The notes under the pieces were generated by a model that saw only the letters and a program-made list of their open reading frames with translations, searched no databases and was not told the origin of the DNA. A stretch of DNA of 64,000 nt. Origin: Cynocephalus volans (taxonomy: Eukaryota; Chordata; Mammalia; Dermoptera; Cynocephalidae). Shown here one piece after another: positions 23,600 to 35,285 of this stretch (within the stretch, counting starts at the first letter, position 1; every line of letters starts with the position of its first letter). Position numbers and translations under genes: made by a program. The stretch lies in contig NC_084462.1 of assembly GCF_027409185.1 (NCBI RefSeq), positions 39,318,679 to 39,382,678 on the forward strand. Direction: 5' to 3'.

Positions 23600-24405
23600 C
23601 ATGAGATAGGAGGTGCTCAGTTTCCCTGGGTTTGGGTTTCAGGACACACTTCTGGGTTTCCTGAGATCCAGAGGTCTCAGGCCCTTCCTCTAGGCCCTCC
23701 CTAAAAGAGAGTTACTATTGCTAGTTAGACCTAATTTTCTCACCAACCTGAGGAAATTGAGAACTTGGGCAGCTGGCTTATGAAAATCCAATGGCTGGGC
23801 ATGCTCAGTAGAGAAAGGATATATAACTCTGGTAGCTGAATGACCTTCCACTAGGGGTGCTAAAGAGCACAGAATATTCTTGAACATGTGTGGTGCATGT
23901 GGTGGGATTTGACCAATGAATGTGCTCCAGAAAGAGACCAACTAAGCATGTGTAAGACTGTTGTATAATAGGGAAGTGCCTCCTTAATTGAATATTCATT
24001 AGATAGAGAAACTGTAAAAGCCAAATCCCAGCAGAAGACAGGGCGGTTGCTCACTCTCCTGGAGGCGACCTGTACTTTGCTGTCTGAGGTGTATATGCTT
24101 TCTGCTTGTATCAAAGTTACTTTTAGCAGGTGGCTGCTCACTCTCTTAAGCCAGCCTACACTGTGTGCTGAACTTTAAATGTGCATTTCTTACTTTTGTA
24201 TTAAACTTGGTGTGGGCTCTGCCCAGTCTCTAGAGCTAGGTCACACTGTCTCTGTGGAATCTGTATTTCTTATCTATTATATTAAACCTGTTCTCACTTT
24301 CTACTGTGAGTCTGCTCTTGAATTCTTTCCTTTGGCTGAGTCAAGAACCTGGTAAGAGGATGGGGTGGGTTGAAGCCAGCTACTGGGTCTCCCCAGACCC
24401 CCAGG
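23600..24405 (+). mobile_element. Solo LTR, gammaretrovirus-like (ERV1), inserted in L1
   Basis: The block starts with TG, has a TATA-like 'ggatatataactctgg' near 23817, and ends with 'gggtctccccagaccccc'. This is typical of ERV1 LTRs with a 'ctgctcttgaattctttcc' U5. L1 ORF2 text lies on both sides. Three degenerate copies of a roughly 77-bp unit (24045-24120, 24132-24210, 24214-24290) occupy the R/U5 part. No viral coding region remains, so it is a non-coding relic. Confidence 0.65.
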
Positions 24406-24409
24406 ATCA

Positions 24410-24480
24410 AACATGGCAAAAAGATCAAATAGATGTGTAGGATTAATGCAATTCCTTTTAAAATGCCAGCGGTTTGTCTG
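24410..24480 (+). repeat. L1 ORF2 fragment, right half
   Basis: It continues the ORF2 text broken at 23600, which dates the LTR as younger than the L1. Confidence 0.5.
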
Positions 24481-25084
24481 GGATTGTCCTGATTTTAGTC
24501 CCACTTCCCAGGAAGCCTGTGTGGGATGTGAAAAAAACCAAGTTTGGAGCTATGAGTGAAGAGAATTGGAGGGAAAACTACGAAACCCATATGGCAGCCC
24601 CTAAACAGGAGCTGGATGCATTTTAGTGTCAAATGGAGATAGCACGTATCACCTGTTTTCCCCAGCCACTGCCACTGTTTTTTTCCCCCCTGACCACTGA
24701 TGTGATCAGCCACGATTTGTAGTTCATGGTAATGGACCATCTGTTACTGCATTATGTCAACGTGGGTAACTTAAATGTGTGACTGAAGCATACTGCAATC
24801 ATGAGTGTGCGTCTGTTTTTGACTTACCTGTGGATTAACTGTTCTGCTTTGTACCAATTTAGTGCAGGTTCAATTTCTATCACTATGAATGTGTGACCAT
24901 GTTTTTCCAGGAATTCAGACAGTGAAAACAAGAACACTTACAGCACCATCACAGCACGGCCTTAAATGCTCAATGATCATGTTAATCTAATGGCATACAA
25001 AGAGTACACACAACTGGATTAGAAAGGTAGATAAACAAAGCAGAGCATATTGCACAATACACAGAAAATAATCTGGGATTGGGC
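24481..25084. other. No gene or repeat recognised
   Basis: Non-repetitive by eye. The minus ORF at 24495-24740 is unsupported. Confidence 0.35.
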
Positions 25085-25372
25085 ATGGTGGAGAAGGCGA
25101 TGTCATCTGCATTGCTTTGCAAGTGCTACCATAACGAGGTACCCCACACTGGGCAGCTTAAGCGACAGAAACTCATTTTCTCTCTGTTCCAGATGCCGGA
25201 CATCTGAGATGAAGGTGTCAGCAGGGTTGGTTCTTTCTCAGGCCATGAAGAAGGGATCTGCCCAGGCCTCTCTTCTTGTCTTCATAGATGGCCATCTTCT
25301 CCCCATGTCTCCACATCATTTTCCCTCTGTGTGGAGACTAAATCTTACCATTTGGGCATGAATCTAGGAAGT
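25085..25372. repeat. Ancient LTR-like repeat (ERVL/MaLR group suspected)
   Basis: The phrases 'gctaccataacgaggtaccc', 'actgggcagcttaagcgac', 'gtgtcagcagggttggttc' and 'agatggccatcttctcccc' match a common mammal-wide repeat. I am unsure of its family name. The ORF 25050-25361 overlaps it and is not a gene. Confidence 0.55.
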
Positions 25373-25767
25373 ACTTCTAAAAGAATCAAAAAGTGGTTTT
25401 GGTTGTTGTTTCTTGTTTGTATGTTTGTGTTTTTTTTTTTTGTTTTGTATTTATCTTCTAAAAAGACACCAACACTCAGTCGACAGTAGCAGGTACTGAA
25501 TCAGCTTGGGTACACCACACAAGCAAACACGCACCATCACATCACTTTATTAGTTGCTCTCTGAAACTGAGTCAAGATACATTCCCTGATGTATAAGTGC
25601 CAAATAAAATATCCTTTGGGCAAATAATATGGGAAATTTTGATAACAGATGCATTAGTTCCACACAGTAGAGAGCTGATTCAGTCAGGCCTTACTGTAAA
25701 TTATTCTTTCTTTGGTATATCAAGTGATGCATCTAATCACAGCAAAAACAGGAAAAAAAAAGTATCT
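25373..25767. other. No gene recognised
   Basis: AT-rich, with a T-run near 25431-25442. Nothing is assignable. Confidence 0.35.
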
Positions 25768-25957
25768 CATATTTTAGGCATTTTTTTTTTCTGACCGGTA
25801 AGGGGGTTGCAACCCTTGGTACAGTGTCATCCGCACCACGCTCAGCCAGTGAGTGCATCAGCCATCCCTATATAGGATCCGAACCCGCGGCCTCGGTGCT
25901 ACCAGCGCCACACTCTCCTGAGCGAGCCATGGGGCCAGCCCATATTTTAGGCATTTT
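25768..25957 (-). mobile_element. Dimeric tRNA-Ile-derived SINE (t-SINE/CYN type) with 17-bp target duplication
   Basis: The body (25785-25940) read on the minus strand starts 'ggctggccccatggctcg', has a box B-like 'gggttcggatcc', then a second tRNA-Ile-like monomer ending 'cccccttaccggtcag' and an A-tail. An identical 17-bp target-site duplication lies at 25768-25784 and 25941-25957. Known family: SINEs made of one, two or three tRNA-Ile monomers with no unrelated body, described from colugos. The identical duplications suggest a fairly recent insertion. Confidence 0.8.
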
Positions 25958-26459
25958 GATTTGAAAAATTGAGCTTCAAGTTATCTTCTGGGTTTCTATG
26001 AAAATTTTAATTAAACCATAAAAAACACAAAAGAATATTGACATCTTATTCAAATACTAACTAGAATTTTCTCATCTATATGCATATTTGGCAGACATTG
26101 CGAAAATAATTTTGTCAAGTTCCATTCAGTTTATGAGGTTATTTTTTTAAAGAGAAAATATATTACTTGCTAAATTTCTCACATACGTTTTACATAGCAC
26201 CGCTAAAAAGGGGCGTATGCTCACTTTTGATTTTGAGGATTTCATAATTAAAATTTTTTATCTCTTTAGTTTTCTGAAAACATGCAGAAACATGAATGAC
26301 ATTGTCGGCTTTTCAGAAATAAAAGGAGATAGCACCTTAGACATGTGCCTACATGATGGCTCTCATTGTTGCCAGCCATGAAAAGAAATAAAAATGTTGG
26401 TATATCATAAAGTCATACTTTCAAAGGGTGAGAGAAAAATGTCTTTCTCCAATTTGAAA
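25958..26459. other. AT-rich intergenic, nothing recognised
   Basis: No coding frame or repeat assignable. Confidence 0.35.
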
Positions 26460-26625
26460 ATACATTGAGATATAACAACCACAATTACTTGAAGTTGATA
26501 CGACAAGCAAACAGAAAGGACATTGTTGGGGGAGGGAAGGGAGAGGGGAGGGAGGTTTTGGTGATGGGGAGCAATAATCAGCCACAATGTATATCGACAA
26601 AATAAAATTTAAAAAAAAAAAGAAA
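26460..26625 (+). repeat. Very short 5'-truncated L1 3' end
   Basis: The final part of a lineage-specific L1 3' UTR is visible. It has 'acttgaagttgatacgac', a G-rich tract at 26528-26556, 'cagccacaatgtatatcgac', a poly(A) signal 'aataaa' and an A-tail. Confidence 0.7.
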
Positions 26626-27697
26626 GGCTATTAACATTTTAACATTTTTGCTTCAGTCTTTTAAATTTGATAAAGGAAATAAAATATTTCAAATGAAAAA
26701 TAAAGTGCACAAATATTTTTACAGATCATTCGTTATGATAAAGAGTGATTTTGCACATGGTTGCATTAAGGAAAACCCATTTTAGTTTCCTTTGACTTCA
26801 TTCTAAGATCACAAATGTTGGCACTCTTAGCTGAACAAAGGATAGACTTACTTAAGCATAAAAAAAAAAAAGAAAAAGAAAAAGAAAATACATTGAGGAT
26901 GAGAATAAAGGAAAGGAGAATGATAAAGCAGAAATTTATATTTTTTTCCCCAAAACTGTTGATGATCTTTGAAGAGGCCACAAGGAGCATAGAAAAAGAT
27001 GAACTGACCTCACTTGAGTTACTTGATGTTATGGTTGCACCCAAAACTTTTCATTGCCAAAAAAGCGACACAGCAAAAACAAAACAAACAAACAAAAATC
27101 TCTCATGTTTTAGGGAAATAAGACTGCTTCAGAATTTAAAAAAATAAAAATAAAATAAAAATCAGAAAACTAAGCTAAGTTAAATGGGATTCCTCAATTT
27201 CTTTTTAGGAATTATAACTTGTTTGGAATCCAAATTCGATTTTGCAAGTTCAAATTACTTCTGCACTTTGAAACCATTGCTCATGAGAAAGAGGGTTAAC
27301 TTATGATGACAGGCAGTGCATTTGGGATGTGTATAAATCACGGACATTGTAAATGTCAATAGCCTATATGACAAATTCATAGATGCATTGACAAAAAACT
27401 ACTCTACCAAAACAAGCTGAAGATACCAAGTGGATGAATATTTTTTGAAAGCTGGATAGTAATTCTTGCAAACCTAAAAATCTACTGTTGCTGGTTGGTA
27501 AAATCTTAAGTATTTCATGTTCAAATGTTCTTGTTGGAAACATAGTTTGATGTCATTACATTGGATTTACACTCAGAATTAGTGTAATATGGACTTAATG
27601 AAACAGAGCTACAAGTTAAAGTGAATTATAGTTTTATCACTACATAAAAGAAAGGTACAAAAACTGCAGGCATCATAAAGAAACATTATTGAAAATC
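26626..27697. other. AT-rich intergenic, nothing recognised
   Basis: An A-rich (AAAAAG)n run is at about 26860-26888. The ORF pair 26766-27044 (-) and 26815-27147 (+) overlaps this simple sequence and is rejected. The rest is non-repetitive by eye. Confidence 0.35.
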
Positions 27698-27844
27698 AAA
27701 ACAGAAGGATGGGCTGGCCTCACTGGGTTAGAGTATGGTGCTCATAACACCAAGGTCAAGAGTTCAGATCCCCAAACTGGCCAGCTGCCAAAACAAAAAC
27801 AAACAACAACAACAACAAACAAACAAACAAACAAAACAGAAGGA
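27698..27844 (+). mobile_element. Monomeric tRNA-Ile-derived SINE (t-SINE/CYN type) with 12-bp target duplication
   Basis: The body (27710-27832) has a box A-like 'tgggttagagt', an anticodon-arm-like 'gctcataacaccaagg' and a box B-like 'gagttcagatcc', then an (AAC/AAAC)n tail. The order and spacing follow tRNA-Ile. The duplication 'aaaacagaagga' is present at 27698-27709 and 27833-27844. It is more diverged than the dimeric copy. It is not a functional tRNA gene. Confidence 0.85.
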
Positions 27845-28310
27845 GAAAAAAATTACCCCATGGGAAAGAAAAAATTACATCATTAGTATTTTTGAATTAA
27901 ATATTGGAATATCCTGTAGTCCTCTTGACTTTATATTCTCCTTCTAAAAGTCCACATTTATTATGTATTTTTAAAATAACCAGAATATATCCTACAATAT
28001 GCAAATGTGCAATCAAGAGTTTGAATAAATTTTTGTATCAACCAACATTAAAAAATATTGTATTTTCTCATATATAAATTACTTGTTTATTAGTCCTATT
28101 ATTAATTACTACCAACTACCACTATTAACTAGTTTGTTTTGTTTAAAAAATACCACCTATGTGATACATAATTAAATGTCACAGAACAATATATAATTCC
28201 AAGTAACCCCTATTTTTTTACATTTTATATTAAAGTAATAAAAGATATGTGAATAATTATTTATTATGTTTGTATTACATTATTATGATTCCTTTTGTCT
28301 GTTATGACTA
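27845..28310. other. AT-rich intergenic, nothing recognised
   Basis: No frame and no nameable repeat. Confidence 0.35.
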
Positions 28311-30065
28311 TGTCCTGGGTTGACTCTCTAAAAAGCTGGACACCTTAGATGTGGACAAGCTGATTCTCAAATTTATACTGAAAAGAAAAGGAACTGGAAT
28401 AGCTAAAAAATGTTGTAAAAGGTGAATAAAGTTGAAGGAATTGTTCTAGCCTCTTTTAAGAAGGCAATTGGCAATTATGACAGTGTAGTATTTGGCAGAG
28501 GGGTAGATACATAGATCACTAGAGCAGAATGTGGAACTCAGAAATAGACTCACACAAACACAGCCAACTGATTTCTGACAAAGGTCCAAAAAGCAATTCA
28601 ACGAAAGGATAGTCTTTTCAACAAATAACGCCTGAGCAATTAGACATCTACATGCAAAAACAATCAATTCACCCAACCTCCAACACCTCAACATACACCT
28701 CACACCTTATTCAAAAATTAACTCAAAATGGATTATAGTTCTAAATGTAATCCGTAGAACTCTAAAAGTCTTAAAGGAAAACATGGGGGAATATTCAGGA
28801 GGTATTGATGATGAGTTCCTAGGATGCCAGGAGCATGACTCACAAGAGGAAGAACTGACAAATTAGACCTAAACAAGATTAAAATCTTGTTCTCTGAAAG
28901 ACACAGTTAAGAGAATGAAAAGAAAAGCCACAAGCTTGAGGAAAATATACAAATATGCAGATCATATATCCAGAAAAGGACTTGTATCCAGAATATATAA
29001 ATAAATCTCTAAACTGTACGTTAAGAAAACAAACAATCCAGTGAGAAGAAAGTCCAGCAATTGGAACAATCATGTAACCACACAGGACAGATGGATGGGA
29101 AATAAGCGCATAAAAATATGGTCAACACCATTAGCCACTAGGGAAATGTAAATTAATGTCACACTGAGATCCCACTACACACGTAAGAATGGCTAAAAGA
29201 AAATATAATGTTAATATCCAAGAGAGGAAGTGGAGCAACAGGAAATCTCCCATATTGCAAAATGGAAATGTAAAATTATACAGCCACTCTGCAAAATGAG
29301 TTGGCAGTTTCTGTAAAGTTAAAAATACCCTTACCATGTGACCCAGTTATCCCACTCTTGGGTTACTCTATAGAAATGAAAGCATATGTTTATACCAAAA
29401 TTTGTGCACTAATGCTTACAGAATCTTTGTTTTGCAGTAGTCTACAACTGAAAAGAACCCACATGTCTTTCAGCAGGTAAATGGGTGATCAAACTGTGGT
29501 ACATATACACAGTGGAATATTACTCAGTAATGAAAAGAAACTAAACATTGTTACACACAGCAGCTTCAGCAAATACAGAGTGCATGCATTGAGTGCAAAA
29601 AAAAAAATTTCAAAAGGTTATGTATTGTATAATACCAATTTTATAACATTCTGTAAATGACAAAATTATAGCAGTGGATAACAGATAAGTGGTTGCCAGG
29701 GTTAGCGGGAATGTGTGACTATAAAGAGGTAACATGAGAGAATTTCTTAGTAATTACAGAACAATCCTGTAACCTGTAATTAAATTGATGGTTACACAAA
29801 TCTATACATGTAGCAAAATTTCACAAAACTATACACTTCCTCAAAAAAAATGACTGCATTTCAAAACTGGAGAAATCTGAATAAGGTTTGGAGATTATTT
29901 AATAATATTATACCAATGTCAATTTCCTGGTTTTGATTACTGTATGACAATTATGATACTTGTTATCACTGGAGAAGCTGGATGAAAGAGACACAGGAAC
30001 CCTCTGAATTATTTTTGCAACTTCTACGTGAGTCTAAGATTATTTCGTAATAAAAAGTTAAAATA
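28311..30065 (+). repeat. Old L1M, end of ORF2 and full 3' UTR
   Basis: ORF2 text such as 'gaaaaggaactggaatagc' near 28387 and 'gatgggaaataag' near 29094 leads into the 3' UTR with 'atgtcaatttcctggtttt' near 29917 and ends 'gtaataaaaagtt'. All frames are broken. Confidence 0.8.
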
Positions 30066-30111
30066 AATAAATGATAATAGTAGTGCCAGAGATAGAACTA
30101 TAAATAAATAA

Positions 30112-30150
<39 letters not shown>

Positions 30151-30329
30151 ATTTTTTTTTTTTTTAAGAAAAGTGTGGCATTCATCCTTTTGGATACAAA
30201 ATGTGCCTGGTAATATGAGAATTTTAAAACCCAACATTCTGAAAAAAGCAGATTGGAAGACTAAAAAGAGAAAGGATGTAAGACTTCTATAATTCTGTAA
30301 GATCATAACAGTCCACACAATACAATGGA
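30066..30329. repeat. (TAAA)n, (AT)n and T-run simple repeats plus short unassigned tail
   Basis: (AT)n lies at about 30116-30146 and a T-run at about 30152-30165. The minus ORF 30058-30345 crosses these and is an artefact. Confidence 0.85.
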
Positions 30330-30470
30330 GTAGTAATGATGACACTAACAGTTATGGCTAATGTTTGCGAAACACTTAACATGTAATCCTTACAACAATC
30401 GAAGGCTATGTATTATTGTTACCACCGTTTTACAGGTGAGGAAACTCAGGCACATAGATATTAACTAATA
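30330..30470 (-). repeat. MIR SINE, minus strand
   Basis: In reverse complement: a core resembling 'aatccttacaacaatcg', then 'gttttacaggtgaggaaac' with 'tcaggcacatagat'. Typical MIR. Confidence 0.7.
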
Positions 30471-30472
30471 CA

Positions 30473-30553
30473 AGGGTACTGCAAAAGTTCATGGAACGAT
30501 TTGTATTATCTTTTATTTAATTCTATTTTTCCACAAACTTTTTGAAGTACCCT
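30473..30553 (-). mobile_element. ~80-bp palindromic MITE, copy 1
   Basis: It starts 'agggtactgcaaaagttcat' and ends 'actttttgaagtaccct', so its two ends are inverted repeats of about 25 bp. Related copies are at 38435, 39725 and 59275. This copy lies directly beside a MIR and is in the opposite orientation to the copy at 39725. Confidence 0.75.
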
Positions 30554-30630
30554 CCCACGCCCTTGATCACAGAGCTTGTTAATGACCTCCCTGGGATTTT
30601 CACCTGAGGTGGTCTGGCCTAGGATCTGTA

Positions 30631-30967
30631 AAGTCGTCCCCCCCTTATCCGTGGAGGATATGTTCAAGACCCCCAGTGGATGCCTGAACTCTTGGATAGT
30701 CACAAATCTTATATATGTTAAGTTTTGTCCTATACAAACATACTTATGGTAGAGTTTAACTTATAAATTAGGCATAGTAAGAGATTAACAACAATAACCG
30801 ATAATAAAATAGAAGAATTATACCAGTACGCTATAATAAAATGACACAAATGTGGTCTCTCTCCTCTCTCTCTCTCTCTCTGTCGTACTGTGATATTTTC
30901 AGACTACAGTTGGCCATGGGTAATTGAAACTGCAGAAAACGAAACTGTGGATAAGAGGGGACTACTG
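30631..30967 (+). mobile_element. Tigger-like non-autonomous DNA transposon
   Basis: Inverted ends 'agtcgtcccccccttatcc' and 'ggataagaggggactactg' are flanked by TA (30629-30630 and 30968-30969). The interior carries 'aataaaatagaagaattat' and a (CT)n tract at about 30858-30881, as in MER44/Tigger-type elements. Confidence 0.75.
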
Positions 30968-31079
30968 TATAGAATTTAGAAAAATGTGTAAAACAAAATT
31001 GGTAAAGGTAAAGGGAACACAATCCCAACAGGTGGAAATAGCCACTCTCAGCATTTTGATGTATTGTCTTCTTGAAATG

Positions 31080-31520
31080 TGTGCTTACATTCATTCATTG
31101 ATTCACTAGTGAACAAAATAGGGACTGATCATATATGAGGCTCTAGTCCTTGATCTAGGAACATGGGTTACAGCACTGAATGAAGGACACAAAGCCCTTG
31201 CCTGCATGGACCATGTAGTCTAATGGGAAAAGATAGGTCATACAAATGAAAAAGTACATGAAACTTTCAGGTAGCAAGCCCCAGGGTAGAATAAGGGATT
31301 AAGATTTACAGGGATCTGCCAAGGAAGGCCTCTTTGAGAAGATGACCCTTGGGAAGAGGCCTGAAAGAACTTAGGGAGTGAGCTCTGGGCATTTCTTGGT
31401 AGAACAGAAGAGTGTCTGGGGCAGAGGGCATGGCTTCTGCAACAGCCCAGGTGCTGGACCTGGACCCGAGGGCAACAGGGAGGTCCGTGTGGATGGAATT
31501 GGTTGAGGGGGACAGAATGT
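31080..31520 (+). repeat. Ancient dispersed repeat, class not resolved
   Basis: 'Atgggttacagcactgaatg', 'gaaggcctctttgagaag' and 'gaagaggcctgaaagaact' match the same old family as in 19520-19870. The ORFs at 31306-31542 and 31412-31801 overlap it and are not genes. Confidence 0.5.
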
Positions 31521-33829
31521 GGTCAAGAGTTGCCAGGGTCATGTCCCTCTGCCCAACTTACATGGCTCATTCAGAAATTCTCTTTACACACCCAAACCCT
31601 TACTCTTTTCATCTTTTATTGTTTGTGTGTTTGTTCTGGTTAAGGAATGCAGTGTTCCCTTATCTGGGCAGAACCCAATGTGCAGGTGATGTTGCTCTGT
31701 CCACTCCCCTTCACCCTTCCTTAGGGAAATGTCCTTGGGTGACCTTGGAAGACACATTCTTATGGAAACCCCTCCTGGGCTTCATCCCAGCCTGGCTCTG
31801 AGGGACCTCAGTAGAGCTGGTGTCAATCCTGACTTCCCATCCTCAGTGGTCCCAGCAGAACAAGTGGCACCTCAACCCCCAAACCCTCCCCACTTGCTCA
31901 AGAAGTTGAGTCTTCTCAAGACTGTTAGTGGAGGGTGTGGCTGAACTCTTCTGCCACCTTGTGACTGATTCCATTTCTCCCTTCCCACCAGATGTGCTTT
32001 TCTAAAAACTCTTGGAATAGGAATTTAATGTTCAGGACAGGCTCATGAAAGAATAAAAGAATATGAGGACGAGAGGCTGCAAAGAGCTTTTCAACACATA
32101 GCCAAGCCCAAGGATGTACTTAGCAATACAAGGGAGCATGGAGAGTGAGGCACAGGCCTTGCAGATCAAGTGTACATCATGAGTGCCTGAGAAGAAGGAA
32201 GGCAGAGAACTGAGGTGGGGTGCAGAGAGGAAGAATGAAGGGACAAGGTGGCAGTGTTCCCTGCACGCCGTTCCTTCTTGTAACTCCACTTTACTGTCTG
32301 CATCTTCCGTTGGACAAATGCCCAGGCTCCACTGATCTCAACATCTCCTTTCTCTATGTGTCCACTGGAGAGCAAAACTTCTGCACACTTTCAGTCTCCT
32401 AACTTATTGGGAAATGAATCTGCCTTCCCATCATCAACCCCCTCCCCCCTTCCCAGCAATGACACACTGCAATCCATCCTCACTCTCCTCAAACTCACCC
32501 TGTCCTTCTTCAAGAGGAAATCTGGATGATTTAATAAGCTCCTTCAATGCTTGGTCCTTGTAAGGTGCAAGGTTGATGCCTAGATCCAGCCTCACTGCAT
32601 TTTTTCATTTTATTAAGCAGAAATACCGCTCTCCCATGCCACACTGCATCGCCTCTTAGACAGCAATTTTTGTTCAGCTCACTGTAGTGTATTTTCAGTC
32701 TCTCCCTCTCTACTTCATAGACCCGTGCCCTGAGTAGAGTTAGAGTATCCCTGTACTGGCAGTAACGACAGTGCTCTTTGTCACGCGTTTCACATTCTTT
32801 CCTGCACTGAGTGTTTTACAATGCAGGTGGCAGATACACAGTCCCAGTCTGATTGCAGAGAGTGCTAAAGTTAATCAAATTGTCATTTTAAATTAAAACA
32901 AATGTAGAGCCCTAATGACTGTTGGCCAGGGCACTGGCACCTTTATTCTATGACCCTGTCATATTTTGAAGTAGAATGAATTCTATGGGTGAATTTTTAA
33001 TATAAATCATGAGATTTCAAAGAAATTTCACGGTCAAGCAGGGCCATTATAATGGCATCTCCAGTTGTATTCCATAATGATAAATACCCTATGCCTTTTG
33101 AGGATTCTTTGGCTAAAATGTTTGTAAGGGACTTCCATTTCTGGATTGGAAGCAAAACGTTTCACCCTCATCATGAGCAATACGAATAAACCATGAAACA
33201 AAACACATCAGAAAAACCTAAATAAATTAAATTATATTTTGACATTCTTGTGAATGTGCTTTTCATTTTCTTCATTTTCTTACCAGGTTTAGCTCATCAA
33301 TTAGTAGGCTATTCATTTTTATTTATTTGGTAACTAGCAACTTTACTCATTTCTTTGTACTTTGCTTAGTTGGTGTTTTTGTTTTTACTCTAGTTGATTC
33401 TATGGGGCTTTTCAGCATGCTGTGTACAACTAATAATCATATTTTGTCCTAAATATTAATATTTCTATTTTTTTCTAATATTATCTTCAAGTTATTATTT
33501 TATTGGCAGAACTTCCTAAGCAAGGGTAAACAATCAAAACAATAACAGCAAAACCAAAAAAGGTTTTTAAAAATTCCACAATTGGCCTGCCCCTCCTAGG
33601 ACCAAAGAGTCCCATTGCTGCTTTAATCTCTGGGGGTAAGCAAAAAGTAGGAAAAAACTATCCATGGATGGCTGTAATGAGAAACCAGCCAAATTATTAA
33701 CTAACTTTTATGCACTTCATATTGTATAGTATGAGAGATTAGTATTCTGAGGAGTCTGGAGGAAATTTAAACCCACCTGACAAATCCCTCCTTCAGGACT
33801 TTCACTAACAGAATGGGAGTAGCACACCA
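31521..33829. other. Non-repetitive block midway between NDN and MAGEL2
   Basis: No LINE, SINE or LTR is recognised across about 2.3 kb. The part at 32870-33260 is AT-rich with several TAAT/ATTA words. No gene is called. It is a candidate for conserved non-coding DNA, but this is inference only. Confidence 0.35.
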
Positions 33830-35285
33830 ACAGCTAAGAGCAGAGTAGGGGAGACAAAGAATCAGGACGCACAGACGCTTCCCTGTGTACAAGGTAGTGG
33901 CTAGACAGGGCTGCCATAGGACAGGAGAGCTGAGAAAGACCCCCTGAAGTGCACAGACCTTCCTGAGTGCAAGGGTCTGTGCAGGGGCTCTGCACAGAGA
34001 AAGAAAACTGACAGCAATCCTTCCCAAGGTGCACAAAAGCTTCATTGTGTGTACTGTGGTGGTGTGAAAAAGACTAAAAGCAAAGAATTAGGAAGAAGAG
34101 TGATGTCCTGAGGCTTGAAGACCAGGAACAGAGCTGAAGAGTAAAGAAAACTCCTCATTAAACAAAAAAGCTGGTAAGTGGGTTTAAAGGAAAGAGAGAA
34201 AGACCAGGGAGAGTTGAGAGGACAGAGAGAGAGACAGTAATACACACCAAGAGAGAGATTTCCCACATTTTTAAAACAAGCAGCTGGGCCTGATGCACAG
34301 AGAGATATTTGAAGTCTCACTGGTATTAGATTTGAAGCTCTGCTTGAAGGAATGTCTTTCCCTCACCCTCAAAATATGTGAAGCCATCACTGTGGAGCTG
34401 AATCTAAGTATAGTTACAAAAAATCCCAGATCTAACTCGAGCACATATTAGATTAAGTCCCACATATTAGTGATCTGACAGAGAAAGATTGCACATTTTT
34501 CTGGGAGTAAATACTATTTATTCGGTTTCTATTTTTTTACACACATTGTCTCCCATACAATAAAACATTTAAAACATTGGAGAAAGCAGAAAAATGTGAT
34601 CCATGGACAGGCAAGGGAACAATCACAAAAATACAACTTATAAATAATCTAGTTTAAATTGACTAAGAAAGACTTTAAAATAACTATGATAAATATGGTT
34701 AAGCATATAGTGAAAAAGGTGGAAAATGTGCATGAACAGATGTGTTGAGCAAAAGACAGAGCACTGCAAAATGGGCAGTGGAGCTGTTATAACTGAAAAC
34801 TACAACACCAAAGTGAAAAATCAGTCCAACAGGCTTAACAGCAGAACAAACACAGCAGCATCAGCAGAAAGGGTCAGTGGGGGTGAAGGTAGATCCAAGA
34901 AGAGCAGCCAGACCGAAACACAAAGAAAAAGAAGAAAGTGTGGAAGAGCCCTCAAGAGCCATGAGGAAATATAGAAATATATGTACCATATTTGCAGCTG
35001 AAGGAACAGGATGATAGGAAAATGACAAACAAATCATTTGAAGAGATAGTGGACAACAATTTTGTAAAAGTGGTGAAATGTATGAACCTACACATCCAAT
35101 AAGCTCAGTGAATCCCAATTAGGATAAATACAAAGACACCCGCATCTATACTTATCATCAAACGGCTGAAATCCAGAGAGAGAGAAAATCTTAAAAGTGG
35201 CTGAGGAGGAGACAGAACATTGCATGCAGTGAACAAGAATAAGAATGATGTCTTACTGCCAGAAGATGATGAAATAACATATTTT
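33830..35285 (+). repeat. L1M 5' region and ORF1 remnant
   Basis: 33830-34060 has a repeated 'gtgcacag' motif, as in old L1 5' UTRs. 34640-35280 looks like degraded ORF1, with 'gaaaatcttaaaagtggct' near 35184 and 'gaacaagaataagaatgatg' near 35230. No intact frame is present. Confidence 0.5.

Noticed and set aside
27710-27785. tRNA-Ile gene
   Set aside because: The boxes are diverged, the anticodon arm is altered, an A-rich tail follows, and target duplications flank it. It is a SINE.
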